Shown in pieces: positions 1 through 11,287 of a stretch of DNA of 64,000 nt. Position 1 is the first letter of the stretch. Each line of letters begins with the position of its first letter. The stretch spans positions 28,935,063 through 28,999,062 of the forward strand of contig OY986437.1 of assembly GCA_963920525.1 (NCBI GenBank), read 5' to 3'. A program made the translations under genes and the position numbers. Source of the DNA: Dichetophora obliterata. Lineage: Eukaryota; Arthropoda; Insecta; Diptera; Sciomyzidae. The notes under the pieces were generated by a model. The model was not told the DNA's origin. It saw only the letters and a list, made by a program, of their open reading frames with translations, and did not search any database.

Positions 1-212
1 TTGATACGGTTAGTTTTGCGCCACCCTACTTAGTGATGCGATTTGGCATCATCGCCCTTATTGGGTTAAGACAATACGTATCAAAAAATGAAAAATGGTC
101 TTTTTTCTTTTGTTTTTTTTTTTGTTTTGGAGCGCTGCTCTGCATTTATATATATTTCCCTTTTCACCTTGTTCGAGGCTCATCAATTTTGTTTTTTTTT
201 TTTTTGCGCTGT

Positions 213-300
213 GCCAAGGTTCATTTATAAGGTGATGGCACTTGAGAGAAATGCACTCTTTTTCTGCCTTTGCTTGAGCCGTCACTGTGCTTTTCTCTTT
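213..300 (+). repeat. Dispersed repeat, copy related to the foldback at 2.2-2.6 kb
   Basis: This stretch (ATTTATAAGGTGATGGCACT, then a GAAATGCACTC segment and a GTCACTGTGCTTTTC segment) recurs in inverse orientation at about 2480-2580, and its first half recurs in direct orientation at 2393-2440. It holds no credible coding frame; the small open frames over it are low-complexity phenylalanine-rich translations of T runs. I see nothing further in 1-212 or 301-682 beyond T-rich DNA. Confidence 0.6.
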
Positions 301-682
301 TCTAAGATAAAGAGAATAATGGAGATCAAAATGGAATTTATTAAAACTCTCGCAACACAAACGCGTCAAAAGCCAACGAATAAGCAATGAGTGGCAGCTG
401 AAATGATTTCTTATAAAACTTAATACCTTAATTAAATATACTTATGCATAAAATTTCGAAAGAAAAATACCCCTAAATAAATCTGTAGCACAAATATGAT
501 GTTTTAAAATTTTGTTCATAAAAAGCGACCCAGTACTTTTGGAGTAAAGTCGCAACTTTAAATTTTCACTTCAATTTTATATAATAGTGTAGATAACAAC
601 CGCTTTTTTAGCAATGTTCATAAAAAAACGTAAAAATAATATATAAAATGAGATCAGGAATGTTGTCTTTACAGATTTGTTA

Positions 683-1968
683 TTGGGGGTTGGAATTAAT
701 TTTAAAGGTTTTTTTCGGTTTTTGAGCGTTTATTTAGAAACAACGGTACAATGTATATTATTCAAAGTATTGTCCATCGTTAGCTACAACATTTCCCCAT
801 CTTTCTGGCAGCATATGGATTCCGCGCCGGAAGAACGATTCGTCTTTTGAGGCAATCCACGAATCGACCCATTTTTTGGTATCCTCGTAAGAAGTGAAGC
901 GCTGCTCAGCCAAGCCATGCGTCATCGATCTGAATAGGTGGTAGTCGGAAGGGGCTATGTCTGGGCTATAAGGCGGGTGGGGTAGCACATCCCAATTCAG
1001 CGCCTCCAACGTTTCCTTGACGGTTCTTGCAACATGTGGCCGTGCGTTGTCATGTTGAAAAACCACTTTGTCGTGTCTTTTGGCATATTCCGGCCGTTTA
1101 ACCTTTAATGCTCGGCTCAATTGCATCAATTGTTGTTGGTAGCGTTCCCCAGTGATGGTTTCGTTAGGTTTTAGCAGCTCATGGTACACGACACCCTTCT
1201 GATCCCACCAAATACACAGCATAAGCTTGGCGCCATGAATATTCGGCTTGGCCCTCGATGTTGATGCATGGCCGGGTGGTCCCCACGATTTTTTTCACTT
1301 AGGATTATCGTAATGGATCCACTTTTCATCGCCAGTGACAATACGATGCAAAAAACTCTTCCTTTTATGCCGTTGAAGCAGTTGTTCGCACATGCAAAAT
1401 CGCCGTTCAACGTCTCTCGGCTTCAACTGGTACGGCACCCAATTTCCTTGCTTTTGAATCATTCCCATGGCCTTCAAGCGTTTGCCGACCGATGATAAGT
1501 CGACTCCCAATGATTCTGACAATTCTTGAAGGGTTTGACACGGGTCTTCATCGAGCAAAGCCTTCAATTCCTCATCTTCAAACTTTTTCGGCTGGCCCGG
1601 ACGCTCTTTGTCTTCCGTATCAAAATCACCACTTTTAAACCGACGGAACCAGTACTCACAAGTAGAAATCGATGGAGCATAGTCCCCGTAAGCCTCAGTA
1701 AGCGTGCGTTGTGCTTCAACCGCTTTTTTCTTCAAATGGAAGCACAAAAGTAAACCTTCCCGCAAATTGCGTTTTGTTGGAACGAAAGTCGACATGTTCA
1801 CAGAGAAAAAAATATATGTTGTTTACACTTCAGTGGAATGACACATACTGAAAAATGAAGCTTAGACAATGTGCTTTGAAATGAATGTAGTCACAGGTGT
1901 GCCCGATGCGATCTATTGATAGTTACGCCATCTCTTAGAAAACCTTTAAAACTAATTCCAACCCCCAA
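683..1968 (-). mobile_element. mariner element, copy 1 (inactivated)
   Basis: A complete 1286-bp mariner. The ends are near-perfect inverted repeats of about 29 bp starting TTGGGGGTTGGAATTA and flanked by the TA duplication (681-682 and 1969-1970). It differs from the copy at 20213-21499 at only about a dozen sites plus one base in an A run, so both moved recently. The transposase and the WVPYQL and YSPDIAPSDYH motifs resemble the mellifera-type mariners of insects; that subfamily call is from memory of the family. Confidence 0.95.
758..1795 (-). pseudogene. mariner transposase with one premature stop
   Basis: The 1038-bp frame has the same length and start (MSTFVPTKRN) as the intact copy at 20288-21325. 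The single disabling change is at 1295-1297, where the intact copy reads CGA (Arg167, in the KRKK run after the first catalytic Asp) and this one reads TGA. That is a C-to-T change at a CpG. The N-terminal helix-turn-helix half and the C-terminal half with the HDN and APSDYH aspartates are otherwise preserved. An upstream GTG in frame at 1799-1801 could extend the frame by two codons, but the intact copy supports the ATG at 1793-1795. Confidence 0.93.
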
Positions 1969-1970
1969 TA

Positions 1971-2232
1971 CATATTAAAAGAAAATTGAGGAAGTAACTA
2001 GTTTAAAATACAAGTATGATTGTTAAAAATTGGTGGCATTGTAATAAAATAACACTGAATAATTAACTTTGGTAGTCAACAATATCGTTATAGAGATTCG
2101 AACAACATCTATAAATGTCATGAATTTATCGATATATTTAAAAATTTGTTTTTAAGCTGTGTTCAAAGTTTTGTTCTCAAGTAAAACATAACGTACACAT
2201 AAAAAGGAATTACCAAAACCAATTAACGTCCT
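1971..2232. other. AT-rich spacer
   Basis: No feature recognised between the mariner and the next foldback. Confidence 0.4.
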
Positions 2233-2636
2233 TCCATGGCAGAATTAGAGAAGGTATATGCATTTTGGAGAGACAGACTGCCGGAACTGTCAAAACGAAG
2301 TTGACAGCTCATACAAAATCTGAAAACGATGAGAATGCGATAAGAAAGCGAAAATAGGCAAGAATGGCAAAATGCTTGAGTTTGAGAATTCTGGCCAAGG
2401 CTCATTTATAAGGTTGTGGCACTTGAGAGCGAGCTCGGTCGAACTGTCAGAATGGATGAAAAGGAATGAAGAAAATTAATGCTTAGAACAAAGAAAAGCA
2501 CAGTGACAGTTCGAGCAAAGGCGGGAAAAAGAGTGCATTTCTCTCAAGTGCCACAACCTTATAAATTAACTTTAATTCTGGCTATGAGAAAGAGAGCGCA
2601 GTCTGAAATGCATATACCTTCTCTAATTCTGCCATG
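2233..2636. repeat. Foldback repeat, about 400 bp
   Basis: The outer arms (CATGGCAGAATTAGAGAAGG at about 2235 and its inverse ending near 2635) match over about 35 bp. Inner arms at 2393-2440 and 2540-2585 match again (ATTTATAAGGTTGTGGCACT). The middle is unpaired. No transposase frame is present, so it is a non-autonomous inverted-repeat element or a rearranged repeat. Related sequence lies at 213-300. Confidence 0.7.
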
Positions 2637-2639
2637 TGT

Positions 2640-3087
2640 CCTTCATATAACGATGAGTTTTTATGAGCTCGAACCATTTTGTTGTTATTGGTGATGTTAA
2701 TACTGTTCGGTCAAATCTATTATATAAATTACTAGAAGGCCACAGTGATTCGAGTCTTTGCCACGGACGTTTTCTCTTTATGAAGAACCACAACTCCAAA
2801 TAGAGTTTTTGTTATGTCGGAATTAGATCCAAAGCAAAGATTATATAGTATAAAGATGTGCCACGTAGAACATTAAAAAGTTACAAATATTTTTCAGATC
2901 AATACGTAAGCTTTTGTGAGCGTGATGAAAAAGCTTTCTTGAGAGAAAAGTTTCCAATCCTTGCATGCACATTCTCTCTGCAATGCTCATTCACTCTTCA
3001 CTCCACAAGGCCCCACAGCATTGATCACCACTGCATAGTTTCTCATAGCTAGCGAGACTCGTGAAATTTAATGTTGTAATTGAAACA
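2640..3087. other. Unannotated spacer
   Basis: No credible gene, RNA or repeat recognised here. Confidence 0.4.
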
Positions 3088-3672
3088 CCATGGTGTAAGG
3101 AATCCAGGTGTTAGTGAGTTTTTGACAACACTTTGAATTTCTTCGCTTCTGTCAAAAAATTGTGAGCGAAAGAGCGGAACTGTTGATAGTTGTCAAATAG
3201 TGTTATTTGTTTGAGTTGGTAGATTTTAATTGTGCGAATTAAGTGTAAATAAATAGTTAATGCAATTAATTGTGCCGTGTTGTGTTGACAAAAAGTTATT
3301 GCAGTTGTCTTCGCCGATTTGCCAAGTTTGTCATTGAATGTTTTGGCAATTTTATCAGAAACGTGCGCTGGAAGGTGCCGCCGACATGAAGCTTTGGCCA
3401 GCACGCAAAATGTCTTGCATTCACATCGTTGTTTTTTTAATGCATAACGCACAGCGTCTCATATATTTTTTTATTGTTTTCCATACCACTTTATTCTCAC
3501 TTTAACCTCAGTAAAAATCTTACTAACTTGCAGAAAGACACGAATTTAACAAAATTTGTTTTCATTGCAATTCACCATCAGCTGTTTTTGACAAGAGCGG
3601 AGAAACATAATTTCATCATTTTGAGAGAGAAGTGTCAAACTCACTAACACCTCTATTTCTTACATCATGGTT
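3088..3672. mobile_element. Inverted-repeat element, about 585 bp
   Basis: The left end (CCATGGTGTAAGG, then AGGTGTTAGTGAGT) is matched in inverse by the right end (ACTCACTAACACCT, then TACATCATGG), giving imperfect inverted ends of about 40 bp. The interior has no transposase. The 113-codon minus-strand frame inside (3111-3452) has no family signature and overlaps an end, so I do not call it a gene. Superfamily unknown; no clear target duplication. Confidence 0.7.
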
Positions 3673-4095
3673 GGAACCAAGCAGTTGTGATCTCTGCTTG
3701 ACAGCAACAAATGTTTTTGTTTGTTTGCATTATTTTCATGATGATTTGCTTATTTTGTGCAAAGCAGATTTTTCTTATTCACTATTAATATTGACTATTT
3801 GTGATTGACTCAGCCAGAGCAGTAAAATCTGCCTATATATTCAGAATCTTAAGGAAAACTGAATAAGGACATAAAAATCCATCCAATGAATTGAAAATTT
3901 TTTATAAGTAAAATGTTTAATTTACATTGAATTTTAAAAAATTGATTAGTAATTAATTTCAATAATTTTTTTTTTCGTTATTCAGAATAATTAATTATTT
4001 TTTTATTCATATGAATGCTATTTACAAAGAATGCAATTAAAAAAGAATTTTAAATTTTTCAATAATTAATTTTTTGTACATTATTATTTTTTGAT
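3673..4095. other. AT-rich spacer
   Basis: Nothing recognised; very AT-rich with long T and A runs. Confidence 0.4.
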
Positions 4096-4400
4096 TCATT
4101 GCCTATTCATGTCTTATTCATTATTAATTTTATATTCATTATTAATTTTTTATTTATTATTAATTTGGTTCATTATTCAAAAGTGAACAACAATATTTTT
4201 TTTCATTTTATTTATTATTCAAAAGTGAATGAAAAATTAGAAATGAATACGAAATTTATAATGAATAAAAAATTAATAATGAACAAAAAATTAATAATGA
4301 ATAAAAAAATTTATAGCGAACATTTTATTCATAAAATAGTAGTGAATAAAAAAATTTTTTATTCATTGTTTCATAACAATTTATTCATAATTATTATTTT
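4096..4400. repeat. Low-complexity palindromic AT repeat
   Basis: Repeats of TTATTCATTATTAATTTT in the first half are answered by AATTAATAATGAAYAAAAA in the second half, so the block can fold on itself. A 115-codon open frame here is a translation of this simple sequence and is not a gene. Confidence 0.75.
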
Positions 4401-4638
4401 AGTTTTAATTTGTTTCAATTTAAGCAATTCTGGCCAGCAATTCTGACCAGTGAGGATATCATAAGAAATAATTAAGTTTTTTTAACTTTAGTGAAAATAA
4501 CTTAAAAAAAAAATCATAAAAGTGCACGAAAAACATCATTATTTTTAATTCAAATGCAAAACCTAAAACTTTTTAATGCTGATTGGGAGAACTTTTTCAA
4601 AAATATTATTTTAGATCATTTCACTTTTTCTAACTAAC

Positions 4639-4812
4639 ACACCAGCCAATATTTTTAGAAAAAAACACGATTTTTAGAGGTTATTAAAAACCATTACAAC
4701 TCAAAGATTGCTATAGCTAGAGCCGAAATATTTGGAGAATCATCATAACATAAGCCAAGGATTATTTTGAGGAACTGCTCCGAACAACTTTTTTTCGTGA
4801 GGCGCCTTAATG
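4639..4812 (+). repeat. Interspersed repeat R4, copy 1
   Basis: Begins ACACCAGCCAATATTTTT and runs to GGCGCCTTA. The same sequence recurs at 43718-43895, at 54365-54513 (interrupted and resumed at about 56120), and in inverse at about 34815-35000. It abuts the Tc1-like element that follows. Function unknown. Confidence 0.75.
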
Positions 4813-4818
4813 TATATA

Positions 4819-6485
4819 CAGTGTTGGGCAAAACAATAGCAACAAAATAAGTGCGCTGCAACAAAATCGTGTATCTTTTTTAGCACTGGGGACACACAAA
4901 AATGACTACAGGAATCAAAGCATATATTCATATAACATATATAAAACAAATTTTGTTTTATTTTTTTATTAAGATTAAAATAAATGTGACTACACTCAAT
5001 TAGCCTGAGAGCAAAACAAAAGCAACAAAACTTGAAAAATGTAAAAAGAGAACAGAAGTTCCAAGAATTACCGGTAAAAGTTCCATTATTGTAAAGCACG
5101 TGTTGCTTGTAAGTCATAAACATTTAAGTTTAGTTTTGTTTTTGCGCTAGTTGTGACATTGACTGTTCCATTTATAATGGCACGTTTTAAATACTGTGTA
5201 GCTCTTAAATTACAAATTATTTCCGAATATAAAAACGGAAATTCGCAAATACCTAACGTAAAACAGTTTGATATTAATCGGTCAATAGTTTGCAGATTAA
5301 TAAAGAAATATACCATCACAAAATACGTAACAACGTTACCATTAAAGAGGGTGGCCGCGGAAGACATCGCTGCGTGATTACAGGAACATTTGTGGCGTGT
5401 TCAAATGAAATGCATTTGGCACATCCAAAGAGATTTTTCTGACACTTTATTTTGATATCCATCACAGCACTGCTTGAAGACGAGCCTTTGAGATTGATTT
5501 AAGAAGTTACAGACCGGCAAATAAACTTTTGCTTACAGCTAAGCATAAAAAACAAGGTGAGGTGTTATAATTTAAACAATTCTGTCTGAAATTGTGACAA
5601 AGAGTTGCAATTTATTGTTTTTTAGACTCAGTCTTGCAAAAGAGCACCTAAATTGGATCGTTCAAAAATCGAAAACCGTTTTTTAGCGATGAATCAAAGT
5701 TCAACTTGATTAATTCAGGTACACGACTTGAAGCCCGAAACTGCAAAATAAATTTTAAACACGGAGGCGGTGGCATTATGGTTTGGACTTGTATAATGAA
5801 GTTGAACCATTTTAAAAAATCGATAGAACTATGGATCGATTTGTATATAATGACATTTTAGAAAGCAAGATTCGACCACATTCAGAATGGAATATGTCGG
5901 TTCAGTGAAACTTTCAGCCCGATAACGACCCGAAGCACACTTCAAAGCTCATCAAGGATTACATTAGAGGCAATGGGATTCAAGTCCTTGATTGGCCGGC
6001 ACAGTCACAATGACTTGAATCCCATTGAAAATCTTTTTGGGTTTTGAAGGTTAATGTTTCTGGTCAAAGGTTTTCCAATAAGACTTCACTGCTGCATGAA
6101 GCCCTGAAACTTAATTGGGAACATAAACTTAATACCAACATATCTAATTTAATAGAGTTGATGCCGCTCAGATGTGCAGCGGTTATCAAGAATAATGAAT
6201 CTTACACCAAATATTAATTATGTTGTTTTTGTTTTGCTCTCAGACAAACTGAATGTAGTCACATTAATTTTAAATTTAATAAAAAAAAAAAACAAAACCA
6301 AATTTTAATATGATTTGTCTTTAATATGATGTATGAATATATGCTTAATGAATATATGCTATAATATGATGTATGAATATATGCTTTGGTTCCTATAATC
6401 ATTTTTGTGTGTCCCTAATATTTAAAAAGATTCCCGATTTTGTAGCAGCGTACTGATTTTGCTGCTATTATTTTGCGCAACACTG
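4819..6485 (+). mobile_element. Minos-like Tc1 element (decayed)
   Basis: A 1667-bp element flanked by TA (4817-4818 and 6486-6487). The ends start CAGTGTTGNGCAAAA and stay inverted and alignable for over 200 bp, including GGGACACACAAAAATGA and the GTGACTACA/CTGAGAGCAAAACAAA blocks. Long inverted ends together with a small intron in the transposase are known from Minos of Drosophila hydei. The relation to Minos is inferred from these two features, not from an alignment. Confidence 0.9.
5177..6215 (+). pseudogene. Tc1-family transposase, frameshifted
   Basis: The start MARFKYCVAL at 5177 opens a helix-turn-helix-like N terminus that hits a stop at 5375-5377. Further pieces follow in other frames: LRSYRPANKLLLTAKHKK (about 5500-5555), AKEHLNW after a likely intron, FSDESKFN with the first catalytic Asp (about 5690), HGGGGIMVW, QPDNDPKHT with the second Asp (about 5925), and LNPIENLF with the Glu (about 6012-6040). 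The intron is 5557-5625 (CAAG, gtgagg, then ttttttag). At least three frameshifts and several stops make it inactive. Confidence 0.85.
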
Positions 6486-6487
6486 TA

Positions 6488-8439
6488 TATGTTTTTCTTT
6501 TTAAAATGTCTGTTTTCGTTATTTACTTAAACAAATACTTATCGTCCAGCTCCAAATGAAGCGATTGCATCGATTTTTTATAATTTTTGCTTCAGCAACC
6601 TTCCCCCCGTCCCCCCATCAACCATCAGAATCCACATCTTTGTAAACAGCTCACATTAGTTCAAATATAAATTGAATAGGGAAATTAACCCTATGGTATC
6701 ACAATGGGCCTCATTGGCTTAAGTTGGTTTCTGAAAAGTGACAGCCACTTTAACCTAACCTAAGCCCCCCCCCCCCCCTTATGAAACACTTATCTATGGC
6801 GTTGATTATATAGATATAATTTGTGTGACTCATGGCATTAAAAAAAGCATTTTCGAGCACAAGTTTAATTAATTTTTCGGCATCCATTCTAATTTTTGTA
6901 AACAAAGCGAACGACAAGCCGGTCATAATTCTTTTGTTTACTAGCAACCTGCACTCGCGCTGTACTAAACAACGCGCAACAAAAAAGAAGAAGCTACTAA
7001 ATACCGCAAATTTCCAGTGACTTTTATTTTTGAGAAAAACATAGAATTATTGATCTGAGAGACCAATGTGAGAGTATAGGAGATTAATGTGTGATTAATT
7101 TTTGTTCATGAACTTCGCAGTTTTTCGTAACTACTCGTAGCTTTAAAAATAAAATTGAGTCTGATACTCGGGAGTTTTTTGGCTGAGTAATTAAGTACGG
7201 ACACAAATTGTCTCTCGGGAGAGTACCAACATAAAAATAAAAGAGTTTAATTTAAGGTTTAAATTAAAATTAACCTTACTTTTTGCCTATTGTAGTACAT
7301 AGATTTTTAATAGTTTTTTTCAAAAAAATAAATTCAATAATAATTTTTTTAATAATACCATTTTTTTTTGGCAAAGAATCAAAAGTCAAAACTACCATTC
7401 AATTTAACAAAAGTTTATGCTTCCGATTTAAACGTTTATACTAATTTAAAACTTAGTTGAAAAAACTTTAATGCACATAGCTCTGTTTTAGTTTAAATGA
7501 AAACTGAATTAAACTAATACTGCAAAACTGGGCCAAAAATCATCAGTACTTACTTTTTGAGGCAAGAAACTGAGACGTGAAATAACACAATTATAATAAA
7601 ATCAAAATAAAAACCAACAAATATATTTTATTTTTTTTACTCTTTCTTAGGAATTTTTCTACTGACTTCACATTCACACACATACTCCTACTTATACATA
7701 AGTATAATTCTATTATAATGTTGTTATTTGCAAGCAATCCTCTTTTGTCCGCCGCACTCAACAATATCAGAATTATTCTTTCATAGCATGCTTCGTGTTG
7801 TGCGGAAGTATGTACGTATGTAGACCGGAAGTGTAAGAATAAATATTTATACAACCAAGTATCGAGTAGCTCAACGCACGTCTGGCTCATTTTCATAACT
7901 TGTTGACTATAAAAGCCCGCCGCCATTGTATGAGGTCACAAATTCCGCAAATACAGGAAATTATCCATAAAGGCAATGCCAGGAATAAAATGATAATATG
8001 AACAAGAAATAAAATTCTGATATTTATTGCAATAGCAATGTATTTGTTTGAGATATTTGTTATCTTTTTAAAAACTTTTGTGGATCAGAGAATTGTTTTA
8101 CAACAATAAAAATTATAAATTCAAAAATAAATTTGTTTAATATAAATTTAAAATTATATAAAAAATTAATTTTTTAAAATTAATGAAGGCATTAGTTATT
8201 TTAATATTTTTACAGTTCTTAAAACTTTTAAAAACATGAATTCTTGAATTGCTCTAGTTTTGAGCCTAATTCCAAAAATGTTCATTATAAATTACAAATT
8301 AAAAACTATATTATTTTTTTCGGCAAACACTAAAGGCAAATCTCAACCAAACTAAACCAAATAATTTTACAAATATTTAAAGCACAAATCAGCAACATAT
8401 CATAACCAACCATAACATGCTGACTCAGGACCGTAGCCA
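6488..8439. other. Long spacer with no recognisable gene
   Basis: AT-rich DNA with a C14 run near 6765-6779. A minus-strand frame of 111 codons (7591-7926) and a plus-strand frame of 62 codons (6832-7020) show no family features. A TATAAAAG box at about 7910 (plus strand) might belong to an unseen promoter, but no exon can be assigned to it. Confidence 0.4.
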
Positions 8440-8940
8440 AAGGGAGTGCAGTTGAGTTGAGTTCGTGATTTCATAGGGCGTAGACGTGCGTCCGTCCGTC
8501 CCCGACAATAATTTTAATTTTAATGTTGCAGTTGATTGTTATTGTTTCTATTAAATGTTTCGTGTGTGATATTTGTTTTAATCTCCGTCAAGTGTTCAAA
8601 ATGTTTTTTGTCTCAACTAAACTAAACTCAACTAACTAAATAAAATTACCAAATTTAATAATAATTTTAAAAAAAAACATTATCTAATATTATTTTAAAA
8701 ATTAAACTGAGCAATAAAAACTGACGCATTTTCAAAAGAAAGAATAAAAAAAAGCAAACACAAAAATTAATAAACTGAAGCAAAACAAACAACAACACCG
8801 TGACTCCAGCAACCACATCAACAGCAACTCACCAGCAAAACCTGTTTTGCGGAGAGCCGCCAGCTGCAGCATCAACATCGCTGGACAGCGTTTGAGTTTT
8901 TTTGCTGACCACGCGAGGGGCTTTTCTATGCTCCTCGCTG
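8440..8940 (+). other. Candidate 5-prime untranslated exon
   Basis: From about 8440 the base composition changes: less AT-rich, with CAA/CAG-rich runs such as CAACATCAACAGCAACTC and no long open frame. This is typical of fly 5-prime leaders. It ends at an excellent splice donor, GCTGT then GTAAGT, at 8941. If real, the coding exons lie outside the window or beyond the transposon block. No promoter element is decisive. This is a weak call. Confidence 0.25.
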
Positions 8941-9433
8941 TGTAAGTTATTGTTGTTGTTTTTTCGGTCCGTTTTCTTCACTATCCGCTCCCATTAGTTA
9001 CGTTTGTAGGTAGGGTTGCACAGTGGGCTAAATTGTGCTGAAGTAAAGGCATAACACTTGCTTCAGTACTTTTGTATTGCTCATGTTGTGCAATTCTCTT
9101 GCAGCCGTAACTAATTATCTTATATGCCCTTATTTGTTTGATATTTGCATGGTGCGGAAATGTCGGGTAATTTTCACATAGATTTTTGCAATGTTCGTGG
9201 ACTGAGGGCAAATTTTTTCTCGCTATATGTTCATTGTACTCTACATAGGCCTCAAATAATGGCACTAGGCGAGACCCAGGTGGCCGAGGATGCAGATCCA
9301 CTGAATTTTCATATACCTGGGTACCGCTTACTGCCATTGTTTTCTTTGCATAGAGGCATCGCCCTTTATATAAGAACGGATGTAGCATACCAGTGTGAGA
9401 GGAGTCTGAACGTGACCGATCCAGAGTTTAGCT

Positions 9434-11287
9434 CAGGCCCGTAGCAAGAAAATAAGAGCCGGGCAGGCTGAGCCTCCAGTAAAAAAATACAAATTTTTTT
9501 TCATACATCTGTATATAAATATAAATAGGCATATTAACATATTTTCAAATGAATTTTTTATATTTTTACATATTATCTAATGATTTTATTGTTCAAATGT
9601 ATATTTTAGTAAACAAAAAAGTTAAGTATATTAACATATAAAGCCTAGTACTCTGTTCGCTTGCGTGAAACTTCGCTGGCAACATCTATTTCTTTGTTGC
9701 GTGAAATTTCTGACTTAAAGTTTGTTGCGAGGAATTTCTATGGCAACGTTTCTCAGAGAGACTCAGAAAATAAGTTGGAAGATTTCATATGATATCTCTC
9801 TTTTCACTTCAAAAGAAATAGGCAGTACAATTAAATTGTCGTGAAAAAATGTTGCTCAGAAACATGTTGCGATAATTTCACGCAGCGGAACAGAGTACTG
9901 CTCTGACGAACATGTTGTAAAAATTTCCACACTTGTTTCGCAGCTGTCGCTTTTTGTATGGAGATTTGAGTGGAATTTCACATGAAACTGAACAGAGTAC
10001 TATGCTTTAAATATAACATAAATAAGTTCAATGTTTGAAAGCGAATTTCGAATGTATTATATTGATTTCCACTACAGTCACAGCTCTGCTGTTTAATACA
10101 AAGGCAATCGTCTTAGTTTCTCATTAAATTTGCGAAGATAATCTTTGAACTCTGTTGATTTGGTTTACACGGGAAAATTATGCTTCCACCGTACCGCCGG
10201 AATACCGACTCAAAACCGCCGTACTGTTGCCGAATGGTTCGATTGCACAAAACAAATTATAAGTATCAGGAAACGCATCGCGCATTAGATACAATTCATT
10301 AAACGTATAAAAACTGATTGAATTTGGTGATGTTTTCTGATGCTCATCCCTTTTTTGTCCAGATATTTCTTTGCGACAGACATCTCGGCATCAGAGGGTA
10401 TTTTTAAGCCTACAGATCATAATATTTTCAAACTAGCCGGCTTCATTTCGTAAGCTTATGACAATGCCAACAATATACGATCATTTTTGGTGAAACGCTT
10501 TTTTAATTTGAATAAAATATTATCAACGATATCAAAGTAAGCCGGCTTAATTTTAATAGAATATTCACTTCTCTCACCAAGTGTTTGTTCTACTACTGAG
10601 TTTCACGTGATATAAAACCTTGTTATTTGAATTGTTTTTGAGAAAAAGTACCTCATTCAATCGCAAGCTATGTCTGCAACATCCATTATTTTCCTTTCAG
10701 CTTTTCCAAATGTTTATGCTCCCAATTAGTAGTTTTAGTTAGACTAATTAGACTAATTATTATTAGTAGATTGGGGAAAGTATGTATAACTATTTGAGAA
10801 TGAATGCAAAGTATTTAGATTACAGGAATAAGTGAAGACTGCTGACCTGGTACAGCCGCTTAAAGTTGAAAAATCCGAAATGCAGTCAGCTGGCGCTTGA
10901 ATCATGATATAATTTCGAAATCCTCCCCATTCATCCTCAAGTAGTTACAAGTGTTTTTCCTAATCAGAACAGCAAACTGGTAGACACAAAAGCTGGAAAA
11001 ACGACTGCACCAACTGCAATTTTTTTTTTGTGTATATTTAGTTTAAAACACTTAAATAATAAATTATCTAAAAAACTCGCTCAAAAATCTTGAAAACAAT
11101 TAAAATAACAACATTCTATAAATTTTCACCAAAAATTAACTTTCTTTACAATTTTTTGCCAGCTGTTATTGGCAATGACTGACAAAAGAGGGCAGTTGTA
11201 AAAGCATACGGAAATTTGGCTAGGGCAGGCTCGACGGATTGTAGGGCAGGCTAAGCCTGCCCTAGCACCATACCAGCTACGGGCCTG
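9434..11287 (-). mobile_element. hAT element inserted in LINE 1
   Basis: A 1854-bp element with ends CAGGCCCGTAGC and its inverse GCTACGGGCCTG, flanked by an exact 8-bp duplication GTTTAGCT (9426-9433 and 11288-11295). Short CAGGNNCGTAGC-type ends and 8-bp duplications are hAT hallmarks. A GC-rich hairpin-like GGGCAGGCT motif lies just inside each end. The host LINE frame closes up across the excised site. Confidence 0.93.
10125..10543 (-). pseudogene. hAT transposase C-terminal remnant
   Basis: Reading the minus strand from 10543 gives AYFDIVDNILFKLKKRF, then further down AFPDTYNLFCAIEPFGNST followed by SRVNQINRVQRL. This matches the C-terminal dimerisation region of hAT transposases, whose family pattern is a leucine-rich FPN-Y-L segment before the R-SFS-L block. 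Frames change several times and stops are frequent. The N-terminal half is absent, so the element cannot move itself. Confidence 0.7.

Noticed and set aside
58..390. Open frames of about 100 codons on both strands at the left edge
   Set aside because: They read through T runs and a dispersed repeat; composition is low-complexity.
3111..3452. 113-codon minus-strand frame in the inverted-repeat element
   Set aside because: It starts in one inverted end and shows no transposase motif.
7905..7925. TATAAAAG as a definite core promoter
   Set aside because: No initiator, exon or frame downstream can be tied to it; AT-rich DNA makes such matches common.
7591..7926. Minus-strand frame of 111 codons
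   Set aside because: No domain, no codon bias visible, includes typical non-coding ATACATACTCC/TACGTATG simple sequence; no neighbouring exon or promoter supports it.
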